A DNA stretch of 64,000 bases from Pseudomonas sp. UBA1879. Lineage in GTDB: Bacteria; Pseudomonadota; Gammaproteobacteria; Pseudomonadales; Pseudomonadaceae. The notes under the pieces were generated by a model that saw only the letters and a program-made list of their open reading frames with translations, made no database searches and was not told the origin of the DNA. The translations under genes and the position numbers were made by a program. Each line of letters opens with the position of its first letter. Position 1 is the first letter of the stretch. Where the stretch lies: NCBI RefSeq assembly GCF_002338065.1, contig NZ_DDHJ01000011.1, forward strand, positions 151,799-215,798, written 5' to 3'. Shown here in pieces: positions 53,646-62,300 of the stretch.

Positions 53646-53758
53646 GGGCAGCTCCCTGCATGAAATGAACTGATGCGGCGTCAATTTATCTCATTTCTCC
53701 CGGCGCGGACGATCCGTTAGGGTGACCGCCATCGTTCTTCACGCTCAGGACAAACATC

Positions 53759-54193
53759 ATGCAAGGCGCTACACGCAAGGTGGTTCAAGCCATCCTCTAC
53801 GAACTCATCGCGATTGCCGTGCTGTCGCCGACCCTCTCGTTGATCTACGACGACGGCCTGGCCCACGCGGGTGCGCTGTCCGTCATGCTCTCGGCCAGCG
53901 CGTTGATCTGGAACATGGTTTACAACTACGTCTTCGAATATTGGGAGGCGCGTCAGACTCAGCGCACGCGAACGCTGCGCCGTAGGCTGCTGCACTCGCT
54001 GGGTTTCGAAGGTGGCCTGGTGGTGATGCTCGTGCCGCTAGTGGCCTGGTGGCTGGACATCACGTGGTGGAGCGCGCTGGCGACCAACCTCGGTTTGTTC
54101 GTGTTTTTCTTTTTCTACGCACTGGTGTTTCAGTGGGGGTTCGACCGGGTGTTCGATGTGCCTGCTTCGGCGCGCGAGCCGGTATCGGGTTGA
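53759..54193 (+). CDS. PACE family efflux protein
   Basis: A 144-residue inner-membrane protein with four membrane helices in two tandem bacterial transmembrane pair (BTP) units. Each unit has the family marks: the first has RKVVQAILYELIAIAVLSP and WNMVYNYVFEYWE; the second has LLHSLGFEGGLVVMLVPLVAWW and ALVFQWGFDRVFD. PACE proteins such as AceI export chlorhexidine and other biocides with protons. The conserved Glu in helix 1 (YELIAI, about residue 15) is present. The divergent LysR gene probably controls it, as AceR does for aceI. Confidence 0.9.
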   Translation: MQGATRKVVQAILYELIAIAVLSPTLSLIYDDGLAHAGALSVMLSASALIWNMVYNYVFEYWEARQTQRTRTLRRRLLHSLGFEGGLVVMLVPLVAWWLDITWWSALATNLGLFVFFFFYALVFQWGFDRVFDVPASAREPVSG

Positions 54194-54197
54194 GGCA

Positions 54198-55463
54198 TCA
54201 CTCGATTCGAAAATCGGGGTGCAAGCCTTTCCAGTGCGCGCGCAGTAGAGCTTTTTGGCTGTCGATCATCTGACTGTCGTTCAATGCCCCCGGCCATAAC
54301 GCCCGTGCACTATCCATCGCTGCTCTGAGGTTGTAGAGCACCGGACGCCAAGGAATGTCGCCGTAGGCTGCCCATCGCTTGAAATGCTCCAGAGAGGCCT
54401 CGTACCAGTTTTTGGTCTTGGCCATGTTCAGGGCGTATTGGCTTTCGTCAGCGATATAACCTTTGGTCATCACGATATCGTAGGCCGGTGACAGCTCTGC
54501 ATGCCGACCATCCCGGTAGATGATGCTCCAGTTCTTGAGGTGAGCATCGCCGTTCGCCAGCAGAATGTTGACCAACAGACGCCGGGCCATCTGAATCGCG
54601 TCCCGCTGTCCATGGATTGAATTTTGATAGAGCAATTTACCGATCTGGTCGTAGCTGGCCCTTCGGTATTTGTCATGGGCATACGCATAGAAGATCTGAG
54701 CAAAATCCTCCGAATGAATTCTCTGGTTTCCAGCTAACCGATCATAGCGACGGATCCCGTAAGCCTGCTGCTCGTCAGGCAGGTTGATTTGCGGCAACGC
54801 CTCAATATCCGCCATCTGAATCAGCTTTATTTCAGGGATGTCGACACCGGCCAACGCCGCGAGCGTCATTGCCGTGTACTCGTTCAACGGAACGAAAGGG
54901 TGGACCGTCGAGGGCGTTTTGATGATCCAGTCGCCGGGGGCATTCGGGTCCCCGGTGATGTAACGACCCTCCTGATCACGCATGGAAAATTTCATCTGCA
55001 CGCCAGCGAGCGAGAAATGGGCGCGGCTGTCGGGGATATCAATGACCGTCGGCTCGATCTTTCCATGGTGCTGTAAAGCCGACTGAGGAATATCGGCGGA
55101 CTCAACACGCTCGGCAATCAGCGCCCCGGGCAAATCACGGCCTAGCCAACTGAGCAGCGGAAACTCATTGTCCCGATGCACTTTCATGGCTTGCGACAAA
55201 ACGTCACGCAAGACGCCTTCCGGCAGCAGATTGCTTAACACTGGATGCAGACGCTGAGCACTGATATAGGGATGCCGGTTCGCTATCTGCTGTGAGAAAA
55301 CCTGCGGATCGGTGTGAGACAACGTCAGCGGATACCGTGCGTCATTCTCGATGTAGTCAGGTGCCAACGTGAACACGTTCTTGCCGTTGGAATACCCCGC
55401 CACATGACCCACCAACTGGCTGTGAAGCGTTAGCCGGAGAGCGGCGACTGTTTCCACCGCCAT
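54198..55463 (-). CDS. hipA: HipA-family toxin kinase
   Basis: A 421-residue Ser/Thr kinase of the HipA fold. The N-terminal subdomain (about 1-105) ends before the P-loop-like SLAGVQMKFSM motif near 158, whose first Ser is the autophosphorylation site. The catalytic loop is NGDAHLKNWS near 311, and the metal-binding Asp is in SPAYDIVM near 333. All key residues are present, so it is probably active. In E. coli HipA phosphorylates glutamyl-tRNA synthetase and causes dormancy; HipB restrains it. ATG 55463 overlaps the hipB stop (TGATG); an upstream in-frame GTG is less likely. Confidence 0.9.
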   Translation of the reverse strand: MAVETVAALRLTLHSQLVGHVAGYSNGKNVFTLAPDYIENDARYPLTLSHTDPQVFSQQIANRHPYISAQRLHPVLSNLLPEGVLRDVLSQAMKVHRDNEFPLLSWLGRDLPGALIAERVESADIPQSALQHHGKIEPTVIDIPDSRAHFSLAGVQMKFSMRDQEGRYITGDPNAPGDWIIKTPSTVHPFVPLNEYTAMTLAALAGVDIPEIKLIQMADIEALPQINLPDEQQAYGIRRYDRLAGNQRIHSEDFAQIFYAYAHDKYRRASYDQIGKLLYQNSIHGQRDAIQMARRLLVNILLANGDAHLKNWSIIYRDGRHAELSPAYDIVMTKGYIADESQYALNMAKTKNWYEASLEHFKRWAAYGDIPWRPVLYNLRAAMDSARALWPGALNDSQMIDSQKALLRAHWKGLHPDFRIE

Positions 55464-55798
55464 CAGATGTCGCCCCACGGGCTTTCGTCGTCATGCAGAA
55501 CAGGCGAGCGCTGTTCCGCAGATAACCGATCCAGATTTGGGTACAGCGGTTCGATATCTTCCACGACTTCGCTGGCGAGCACTTTTTCTACACGATTCAG
55601 CTTCGATTTGGGAACTAGAATCAAGACCGCATCCAGGCCTTCCGCAATCTGATCGAGCGTATCGAGCCTGGGATTGCCACCGGCTTCGATCTTTCCGTAT
55701 TGCTGACGGGTGAGCCCCGCGCGCAAGGTCATGTCCTGGATTTTCAAGCCCAGGGCCAAACGCTGTTTTCGAATTTGATCAAGCAGGGTGGTTTTCAT
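55463..55798 (-). CDS. hipB: HipB-family antitoxin and autorepressor
   Basis: A 111-residue DNA-binding protein. Residues 5-65 form a Cro/CI-type helix-turn-helix (IRKQRLALGLKIQDMTLRAGLTRQQYGKIEAGGNPRLDTLDQIAEGL). A 40-residue tail follows (VEDIEPLYPNLDRL…), which probably contacts HipA. HipB binds the toxin and represses the operon. Four GAGCC-type repeats spaced about 30 bp lie just upstream and are the likely operators. Confidence 0.9.
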   Translation of the reverse strand: MKTTLLDQIRKQRLALGLKIQDMTLRAGLTRQQYGKIEAGGNPRLDTLDQIAEGLDAVLILVPKSKLNRVEKVLASEVVEDIEPLYPNLDRLSAEQRSPVLHDDESPWGDI

Positions 55799-55856
55799 GA
55801 CGCGGTCTCAGTTGAATGTTCGGCATGTGCACTGTATGACTCTCATTCGCCGAAGA

Positions 55857-55956
55857 GAGCCATACAGGTGACAAAAAACACTCTACGAGCCATATGCATG
55901 ACATTCAAGCATAAATGAGCCTTATATGGCTCTCTTTATCAAAAAGAGCCATATAG
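55857..55956. promoter_or_regulatory. Four phased operator repeats of hipBA
   Basis: GAGCCATAC (55857), GAGCCATAT (55887), the near-palindrome GAGCCTTATATGGCTC (55917-55932) and GAGCCATATAG (55946) start 30, 30 and 29 bp apart, close to three helical turns each. They fill the space upstream of hipB, and HipB dimers at all four would lie on one DNA face. Confidence 0.75.
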
Positions 55957-55974
55957 ATTACATCTCTAAGGCGA

Positions 55975-57147
55975 CTACTGTGCTAACCCCACCTTCAACA
56001 GCTTGCCATCATCCTCATCGGTCAGCACATACAGGTAACCATCCGGGCCCTGACGCACATCGCGGATGCGGGCTTTGAGTTCGCCCAGCAAACGCTCTTC
56101 GTGCACGACTTTGTCGTCTTTCAGTTCCAGACGAATCAGCACCTGCGCCGCCAGCGCGCCAACGAAAATGTTGTGATCCCACGGCTTGAATGTGTCGGCG
56201 CTGTAAAACGCCATGCCGCTGATGGCCGGCGATTTTTCCCATACATGGAACGGGTTAGTGACGCCTTCGACGATCTTACCTTTAGATTCCGGGATCGGCT
56301 GGCCGTTGTAGTTGATGCCGAAAGTGGAAATCGGCCAGCCATAATTCGCGCCGCGTTCGATGATGTTGATTTCATCGCCACCCATCGGGCCATGCTCGTT
56401 GGTCCAGACGGTGCCGTTCCAAGGGTTCAGCGCGGCGCCTTGCTGGTTGCGATGGCCGTAGCTCCAGATTTCCGGGCGGACGTTTTTCTGGCCGACGAAG
56501 GGGTTGTCGTCCGGCACCGAGCCGTCGGCATTCAGGCGCACGACCTTGCCTTGCAGCTTGTCGAGGTCTTGTGACGTGGGCCGGTTGTTGTTCTCGCCCA
56601 AGGCGATGAACAAGTAGCCGTCCTGATCGAACACCATCCGCGAGCCAAAGTGATTGCCCACGGACAGCTTCGGTTGCTGCTGGAAAATCCGCGTGAAGCC
56701 TTCGAGTCGGGTCATGTCGGGAGACAGCCTTCCACGGCCTGCGGCGGTGCCCCCGGTCTGGCCATCGGCCGAGGCTTCGGCGTAGGTCAGGTACACCATG
56801 CGGTCTTTGGCGAAGTCTGGCGACAACACCACATCGAGCAAGCCGCCCTGCCCCTGCACCCAGACCTTCGGCACGCCGGAAATCGGCGCCGAGAGTTTGC
56901 CGTCCGGACTGACCACGCGCAGGCTGCCCGTGCGTTCGGTCACCAACATGCCTTTGTTGCCCGGCAGAAAAGCCACCGCCCACGGATGTTTCAGGCCACC
57001 TACGACCTCGTCCACTGTCAGCGTGCCCTCCTCGCTCTGGTACGTGGCGGCAGAGACGTGCAGCGAAGTGCTGAGACAGGCAGTTGCACAGAGGGTGGCG
57101 ATCAGGGTTTTACGACCCAGGTTTTGACTGAACAGGCTGTAGAGCAT
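55975..57147 (-). CDS. PQQ-dependent aldose sugar dehydrogenase (YliI-like)
   Basis: A 390-residue secreted beta-propeller enzyme. A signal peptide ends about residue 33 (VSA-AT). The fold begins with VVGGLKHPWAVAFLPGNKGMLVTERTGSLRVV. The likely catalytic His is in SVGNHFGSRMVF near residue 168, with further sugar- and PQQ-binding stretches at GYGHRNQQGAALNPW-like SYGHRNQQG near 233, NEHGPMGGDEINII near 255, and DVRQGPDGYLYVLTD near the end. E. coli YliI oxidises many aldoses with PQQ and Ca2+. It is followed downstream by the hipBA operator region and preceded by a small secreted-protein gene 24 bp away. Confidence 0.9.
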   Translation of the reverse strand: MLYSLFSQNLGRKTLIATLCATACLSTSLHVSAATYQSEEGTLTVDEVVGGLKHPWAVAFLPGNKGMLVTERTGSLRVVSPDGKLSAPISGVPKVWVQGQGGLLDVVLSPDFAKDRMVYLTYAEASADGQTGGTAAGRGRLSPDMTRLEGFTRIFQQQPKLSVGNHFGSRMVFDQDGYLFIALGENNNRPTSQDLDKLQGKVVRLNADGSVPDDNPFVGQKNVRPEIWSYGHRNQQGAALNPWNGTVWTNEHGPMGGDEINIIERGANYGWPISTFGINYNGQPIPESKGKIVEGVTNPFHVWEKSPAISGMAFYSADTFKPWDHNIFVGALAAQVLIRLELKDDKVVHEERLLGELKARIRDVRQGPDGYLYVLTDEDDGKLLKVGLAQ

Positions 57148-57171
57148 GGGCGATTCCTTTTGCTGAGACGG

Positions 57172-57507
57172 TTAATGGCTGCCGCGGGCGTTACTGGAAG
57201 GGCGCGGGGCCTGCTGCCGGGTCGGGTAGCCGTTGCCGATACCGCCGTTTTCCAGCGTGGGCATGCGCTGAGGGGCCGTATTGAGGTTGGAGCCGCGCGG
57301 GACAGGGGCAATGGGCTGAGTGCCTTGGCGGCTGTTGGGATTCGCGCGGCGGATGGCGCCGTTGTCGGATGGCGTGCGATTGGGGTAACTGGCAGACGCC
57401 AGAAGCTGAGGGGACTGCGTGATGTGGTCGTCGGCATGGGCCAGACCAGTCCCCAACAAGGCGGTCAGGGAACACACAGCAAGACGTCGCAGGAAGCTGT
57501 TCATCAT
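57172..57507 (-). CDS. Small secreted Pro/Asn-rich protein
   Basis: A 111-residue protein with a signal peptide (cleavage about residue 26, AHA-DD). The mature part is disordered-looking, rich in Pro, Asn, Arg and Gln (SYPNRTPSDNG, RRANPNSRQGTQPIAPVPRG), and has no cysteine. GAGG lies before the paired ATGs at 57507 and 57504. It is 24 bp upstream of the sugar dehydrogenase gene and may be co-transcribed with it. No family is recognised. Confidence 0.68.
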   Translation of the reverse strand: MMNSFLRRLAVCSLTALLGTGLAHADDHITQSPQLLASASYPNRTPSDNGAIRRANPNSRQGTQPIAPVPRGSNLNTAPQRMPTLENGGIGNGYPTRQQAPRPSSNARGSH

Positions 57508-57725
57508 TGACCTCATGGGCATGAATGCGTGGCGAGTCCGGTGTTTGATGGCGCAAGCGCCGGTAGGTTCGTTGAGAGATTCGCGGTGAGCGAAGGGATG
57601 AGCAACCTGTAGGACATTTCACTTTGTAACAAGAACAGTCCTGCCATCCCCGGCTTCCCCATGAACGGCGCCAGGTTTGCGTGTACCCTTCGCCGACGAA
57701 ATCTGCCTCGAGCCCTGACCCTGCC

Positions 57726-58817
57726 ATGTCCGACGCCCCTGCCCTCAAGGAAATCTTCAACCGCGCACGCCTGCAGCACATTGCCGATGAAACCGCGGCG
57801 GTGTATCCCGCCTTCGATCGCAAGGCTTTTTTGGCCTTGGCCAGCAAAGACCTGGACGGGCTGTCGGTGATGCAGCGGTTGAACAGGGTCAGTCAGAGCC
57901 TGCACGCCGGGCTGCCGGAGGACTATGCCGCCGCGCTGGACATTCTGTATGGGCTGGCGCCTCGCCTGAACAGCGCGTTCGTCAGCATGATCCTCCCGGA
58001 ATACGTCGCCTTGTACGGCCAGGCGGATTTCGAGCGGTCGATGGACGCGCTGAAATGCTTCACCACGTTCGGCTCCTCGGAGTTTGCCGTGCGGCACTTC
58101 TTGCGGCGGGATTTTCCTCGGACCCTCGAGGTGATGCACGACTGGTCGCTGGACGAGAACCCCCATGTGAGGCGCCTGGCCAGCGAAGGAAGTCGCCCTC
58201 GCCTGCCGTGGTCGTTTCGGCTGGAAAACCTGATGAAAGACCCGACGCCGGTGCTGGACATCCTCGACAACCTCAAGGCCGATGACAGCCTGTACGTGCG
58301 CAAATCGGTGGCCAACCACTTCAACGACATCACCAAGGACAACCCCGAGTGGGCGCTCGATCAACTGGAGGGTTGGTCGCTGGACAACCCGAACAGCGCC
58401 TGGATCGCGCGCCATGCCTTGCGTTCGTTGATCAAAAAAGGCGACGTGCGCGCACTGACGTTGATGGGCGCGGGTCAGAAGGCGCAGGTCAAACTGAGCG
58501 ACATGAAAGTCACACCTGAGGCGATCAGACTTGGCGAGCGCATCGAGCTGAGTTTTACGCTGACCTCAACGTCGAAAGACACTCAACGCCTGATCATCGA
58601 TTACGCCATTCATTACGTGAAAAAGTCTGGGGGCACCTCGGCCAAAGTCTTCAAGCTCAAGACGCTGGCATTGGCCCCGGGCGAATCAGTCACCCTTCGC
58701 CGTGAACAGCAGGTGCGCAACTTCACCACTCGCGTGCATTACGCCGGCCGGCACGAGGTGGACCTGCTGATCAATGGTGAATGTCTCGGCCGCAGCGGGT
58801 TCGACCTGAGCCTGTGA
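57726..58817 (+). CDS. alkC: DNA glycosylase AlkC (HEAT-like repeats plus Ig-like domain)
   Basis: A 363-residue enzyme of the AlkC/AlkD superfamily that removes 3-methyladenine and related bases without flipping them out. Residues 1-260 are HEAT-like helical repeats; the segments ALKCFTTFGSSEFAVRHFL, HVRRLASEGSRPRLPWSF near 155-172, YVRKSVANHFNDITKDNPE near 200-218 and WIARHALRSLIKKGD near 234 line the DNA-binding groove. The C-terminal 110 residues form the Ig-like domain that distinguishes AlkC from AlkD. I start at ATG 57726 (MSDAPALKEIFN); the open frame to 57681 has no support. It is monocistronic. Confidence 0.88.
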   Translation: MSDAPALKEIFNRARLQHIADETAAVYPAFDRKAFLALASKDLDGLSVMQRLNRVSQSLHAGLPEDYAAALDILYGLAPRLNSAFVSMILPEYVALYGQADFERSMDALKCFTTFGSSEFAVRHFLRRDFPRTLEVMHDWSLDENPHVRRLASEGSRPRLPWSFRLENLMKDPTPVLDILDNLKADDSLYVRKSVANHFNDITKDNPEWALDQLEGWSLDNPNSAWIARHALRSLIKKGDVRALTLMGAGQKAQVKLSDMKVTPEAIRLGERIELSFTLTSTSKDTQRLIIDYAIHYVKKSGGTSAKVFKLKTLALAPGESVTLRREQQVRNFTTRVHYAGRHEVDLLINGECLGRSGFDLSL

Positions 58818-58914
58818 GTCAGGGCAGTCGGTCAGATGCTGCACAAATCTTCCAGACCGCGCACCGGGCTTTGAGTTAACGTCAGCAGTCATGGCCTTTC
58901 CTTCAGGAGCCCCC

Positions 58915-59751
58915 ATGCCGGAACGCAACTGGATCGATCTCAAGCAGGACGCCTCGTCCGGCATTGAGACGGTGCGCGCGCATTTCGAGGGGCACGCGTA
59001 CGACCCACACTGGCACGACAGCTATCTGGTGGGCATCACCGAGCAAGGCGTGCAGCAATTCAATTGTCGGCGTCAGCAGCACAACAGCACCCCGGGCAAA
59101 GTGTTTTTGCTTGAACCGGGCGAGATTCACGACGGGCACGCGCCGGAAGCTGATGGCTTCACCTACCGCACGCTGTACCTCGATCCGCACTGGATGGACC
59201 GAGAGCTGCGGGCGCAATTCGAAGAGGCGCCCGACAACGGCCACGTGAGTTTTGCCGCCACCCTGGCCGACGACAATCGCTTGGCCATCGCCACAGCCAA
59301 CGCCTTCGAAGCGATGCACAGCGGCGAGTTGCGCATCGTGCGCCAGACCGCGTTGGACAATTTGCTGTCCAGCCTGACCGACCATTTGCATTGGCGCACG
59401 CTGATCAGCCCCGACCCGCGCCTGCCGTTGGTCGCGCAACGGGCGCGGGACTACCTGCACAGTCATCTACATCAGGACATTGGGCTGGACGATCTGGCAG
59501 CGGTCACGGGCGTCGATCGCTTCCGCCTGAGCCGGGCCTTCAAAATGGCGTTCGGGATCGCGCCCCACGCCTACCTCATTCAACTGCGGTTGACGCGCGC
59601 CCGCCACCTGCTGGCCCGAGGTGAACTGCCGGTCGATGTGGCCGCCGCGCTGGGTTTTGCCGATCAAAGCCACCTCGGTCGCTGGTTCCAACGGGCCTAT
59701 CGCATGACGCCCGCCGACTATCGCAAGCGCTGCTCAAATCTTCCAGACTGA
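58915..59751 (+). CDS. AraC-family regulator with cupin sensor
   Basis: A 278-residue regulator. The sensor part (1-155) is a cupin with HFEGHAYDPHWHDSYLVGITEQGVQQF and LEPGEIHDGHAPEADGF, the usual start of this AraC subgroup. The DNA-binding part (180-278) carries LDDLAAVTGVDRFRLSRAFKMAFG and VDVAAALGFADQSHLGRWFQRAYRMTP. ATG 58915 has CAGGAG five bases upstream. The LysE/RhtB gene follows 56 bp later in the same direction and is the probable target. Confidence 0.88.
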   Translation: MPERNWIDLKQDASSGIETVRAHFEGHAYDPHWHDSYLVGITEQGVQQFNCRRQQHNSTPGKVFLLEPGEIHDGHAPEADGFTYRTLYLDPHWMDRELRAQFEEAPDNGHVSFAATLADDNRLAIATANAFEAMHSGELRIVRQTALDNLLSSLTDHLHWRTLISPDPRLPLVAQRARDYLHSHLHQDIGLDDLAAVTGVDRFRLSRAFKMAFGIAPHAYLIQLRLTRARHLLARGELPVDVAAALGFADQSHLGRWFQRAYRMTPADYRKRCSNLPD

Positions 59752-59807
59752 GACCTGTCTGCGCCGTGATCATCGCTGCATGATCCTTCGCTGCCGAGTT
59801 GTCTGCC

Positions 59808-60410
59808 ATGCAAACCTTTCTGCCGTTTCTGCTGTTCGCCTTCGTCGCTTCAATCACCCCCGGTCCGACCAACATTCTGGTGCTGACCAACAGCTCCCGC
59901 TATGGCCTGCTGCGCACGTTGCCGATTGTGGTGGGCGGATGTGCCGGGGCGGCAGTGCTGGTGTTGATCGTCGGCACGGGACTGGGCGATGTGCTGGCGC
60001 ATCATCATCAGGTGCAGACGGTGATGGCGTGGGTGGGCATCGCGTGGCTGAGCTGGCTGGCGTGGCAGATTTTCAGCGCCCCCGCCGAGGCCATCGACCC
60101 TGCCCAAGTCAACAGCGGGCCGACGCTGGGGCTGTGGAGCGCGGCCAGCCTGCAACTGGTCAACCCGAAAACCTGGATGATGGCGCTGGCGGTGGTCAGT
60201 GTGTTCGCGGGCACCGACGCTGATCGCATGCTGCGGGTGATGTGGCTGTCGCTGACGTTCTTTCTGGTCGCCATTCCTTGCATGGCGGCGTGGGCGTATC
60301 TGGGGGTCAGCGCCGCGAAGTTTTTCCGTTCGGCGCACAGTATGAAACGCTTCAACCAAGTGATGGCGCTGTTGCTGCTGGCGTCGGCGTGGTTGACGTT
60401 GGTGGTGTGA
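59808..60410 (+). CDS. LysE/RhtB family exporter
   Basis: A 200-residue membrane protein with about six hydrophobic segments. The start MQTFLPFLLFAFVASITPGPTNILVLTNSSRYG is the family signature, and LQLVNPKTWMMALAVVSVF near 122 is the second one. This third LysE-type exporter of the window is placed directly behind an AraC regulator, a common arrangement in Pseudomonas. The substrate is unknown. ATG 59808 is preferred over the TTG at 59799. Confidence 0.87.
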   Translation: MQTFLPFLLFAFVASITPGPTNILVLTNSSRYGLLRTLPIVVGGCAGAAVLVLIVGTGLGDVLAHHHQVQTVMAWVGIAWLSWLAWQIFSAPAEAIDPAQVNSGPTLGLWSAASLQLVNPKTWMMALAVVSVFAGTDADRMLRVMWLSLTFFLVAIPCMAAWAYLGVSAAKFFRSAHSMKRFNQVMALLLLASAWLTLVV

Positions 60411-60865
60411 GGATTCCTCCATTGTCGCCAACACGCCTCATGGGTCGCTGAAGCACTGCGATCCCCTGCAGGCGTGCGCGTGCTCGCGAAGACTGAAGCC
60501 TGGCCGCGGGAAATCTGGGAGATGTACAGGCCTCATCGCGAGCAAGCTCATGGCTACCGGATTGGCAAAACCCTGAAGACTGAACCCCCACGCTCACTGT
60601 AGGAGCGCGGCTTGCCCCGCGATCCGTTGCGAAGCGACAGCGGAATCGGCGAATGCGGTGTTTCATGCAAACCGCAACCTCCGGGTTACGCCGGGTTCCC
60701 CGTCGATCGCGGGACACGCCACGCTCCTATAGTCCAATTTAGCCGTTTCGACTCAAGGTAATGCCAGGCGTCAGGCTCGTCGCCCTGCCGCACGGACGAA
60801 TCCATGCAGGGGCCGCCCACATGATTTAATGCCGGTTTTCAACACGCATTCCGGACCCTCCCGCC
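60411..60865. other. Intergenic stretch with a REP pair
   Basis: About 455 bp holding one REP pair (60599-60730) and a single REP half of the GCGAGCAAGCTCA type near 60537. No gene was seen. Confidence 0.65.
60599..60730. repeat. REP inverted pair (GTAGGAGCGTGGCTTGTCCC class, minor changes)
   Basis: The left arm reads GTAGGAGCGCGGCTTGCCCC; the right arm ends CGGGACACGCCACGCTCCTAT. It is a slightly diverged member of the first class. Confidence 0.83.
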
Positions 60866-61867
60866 ATGGCTCCTTTTTACGACGCACGCGGCAATATCTA
60901 CGCCGTGATTTCCCCCGAGACCCTGCGCGCAGCGGGGGTGAACGTGCCGCTCTCTGCCGCCGACGCTGCGCAGGCGCGGATGAGTTGGGCGCCCCAGGCC
61001 GTGGCGGCGATCTGTGACTGGCCAGAAGGCAAACGGCCGGCGAACAGCAAGACCCATCGCTCGGACGGCTTGCTGGTTGGCCCGTTTCAGGACGCCGCGC
61101 CCTTCGATGTGCTGATCGTCAATACGGATGGCACGCTTGCCGAACGCAGTGGCAACGGTCTGACGATCTTCTCGCAGTCCCAGGCCGATGCGCACCGCAC
61201 CCCGCGGGATCAGAGCTTCAGGTTATGGGTGCACCACGATAACCCTGACTCTGCCAGCCCGGTGTCGACAGACGTGCTCCCGGCCGTGGTCGACGGTGTC
61301 GCCGGTTTCTGGCTGGACATCGGCACGCCTGGGTTTGGCGCGCAGGCAGTGGGCGCGAGCGGGTCGGGTGTGACGGAGGCAACGCTCAACGACGCGCCGG
61401 TCCATCGCGTCGAACGCCTCGCCCGTCTGCACCCCGACTGGCAGACCAGCGTGTTCGTCCGGGTAGGCAATCCGCACTGCGTCACGCTGGTCGAGCAGGT
61501 GGCCGCACTGCCCGGCTTCGACCAACTGCACTATTATCCCCTCAACCACGCGCTGACCCGCATTGCCTTTGCGGCAGGGGAATTCGGCGAAGGCGACCCT
61601 TGCCCTGCGGGTGTCAACCTGCAATGGGCAGCGCGGGTTGCGCCGCAACGTCTCATGGCCCGAGTGTTCGAGCGCGGCGAAGGACCTACCGCCTCTTCCG
61701 GCACCAGTGCCAGTGCCGTGGCGTCTGCCGCGTGGCTCAGCGGCTGGGTAGAGGCCGGACTCGTAGAGGTGGTGATGCCGGGTGGGACGGCACCGATCCG
61801 GTTGATCGAACAGGATGGGCAACTGCGACAAGTCCAGCTGTTCGGCACGGCGCACCTTCAACCCTGA
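60866..61867 (+). CDS. Diaminopimelate-epimerase-fold protein lacking both catalytic cysteines
   Basis: A 333-residue protein of the DapF/PhzF-like fold. The two half-domains are recognisable: NTDGTLAERSGNGLTIF near residues 86-102 corresponds to the DapF N-AD-G-S…CGNG loop, RVGNPHCVTLVEQV near 200 to the family GNPH stretch, and GEGPTASSGTSASAV near 271-285 to the second catalytic loop. Where DapF has its two Cys bases, this protein has Ser95 and Ser278. It therefore cannot use the normal thiol two-base mechanism and may have a different reaction or only bind a ligand. The length is somewhat greater than DapF. It is monocistronic. Confidence 0.78.
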   Translation: MAPFYDARGNIYAVISPETLRAAGVNVPLSAADAAQARMSWAPQAVAAICDWPEGKRPANSKTHRSDGLLVGPFQDAAPFDVLIVNTDGTLAERSGNGLTIFSQSQADAHRTPRDQSFRLWVHHDNPDSASPVSTDVLPAVVDGVAGFWLDIGTPGFGAQAVGASGSGVTEATLNDAPVHRVERLARLHPDWQTSVFVRVGNPHCVTLVEQVAALPGFDQLHYYPLNHALTRIAFAAGEFGEGDPCPAGVNLQWAARVAPQRLMARVFERGEGPTASSGTSASAVASAAWLSGWVEAGLVEVVMPGGTAPIRLIEQDGQLRQVQLFGTAHLQP

Positions 61868-62300
61868 TTCCAAGACCTCGCGCAAGCCTGCGTGTGAGGA
61901 AGTGTGAACCGGTCCGCGCCTGCATGTTAAATTGCCACCATTGCGTTGCATCTGTATCAGGGTTGGCTATGCTCTGTGCAGCCGCCCTGTCCGCTTCGGA
62001 TAGTCAAGGGGCCGCGATGTCATCGACACGGATGTCAGCATTGAAATGGACACACCCCAAGCTTGCGCCTATCCACGACCGCTGATCGCTTCGATAGCCA
62101 TCAGACGATCGGTAGTGATGGGTATAAATATCCGCAAACCCCTCTACTCCGCACGCTGCAGACGTACAGAGCGGTGCCTGTTGCCCGGCGATGTCATACC
62201 GCCATGACTCATGCAGGACAGTTTCGGGTCGATTTCCGTACAGCCAATCAAGGAAGACGGTCGCGTTGACCGGGTTTTCGTAATCATGAGGTGCGTGGCA
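61868..62300. other. Intergenic stretch before the MCP gene
   Basis: About 430 bp. The open frame of the MCP gene extends left to 62211, but with no family match. No repeat, operator or gene was seen. Confidence 0.55.
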
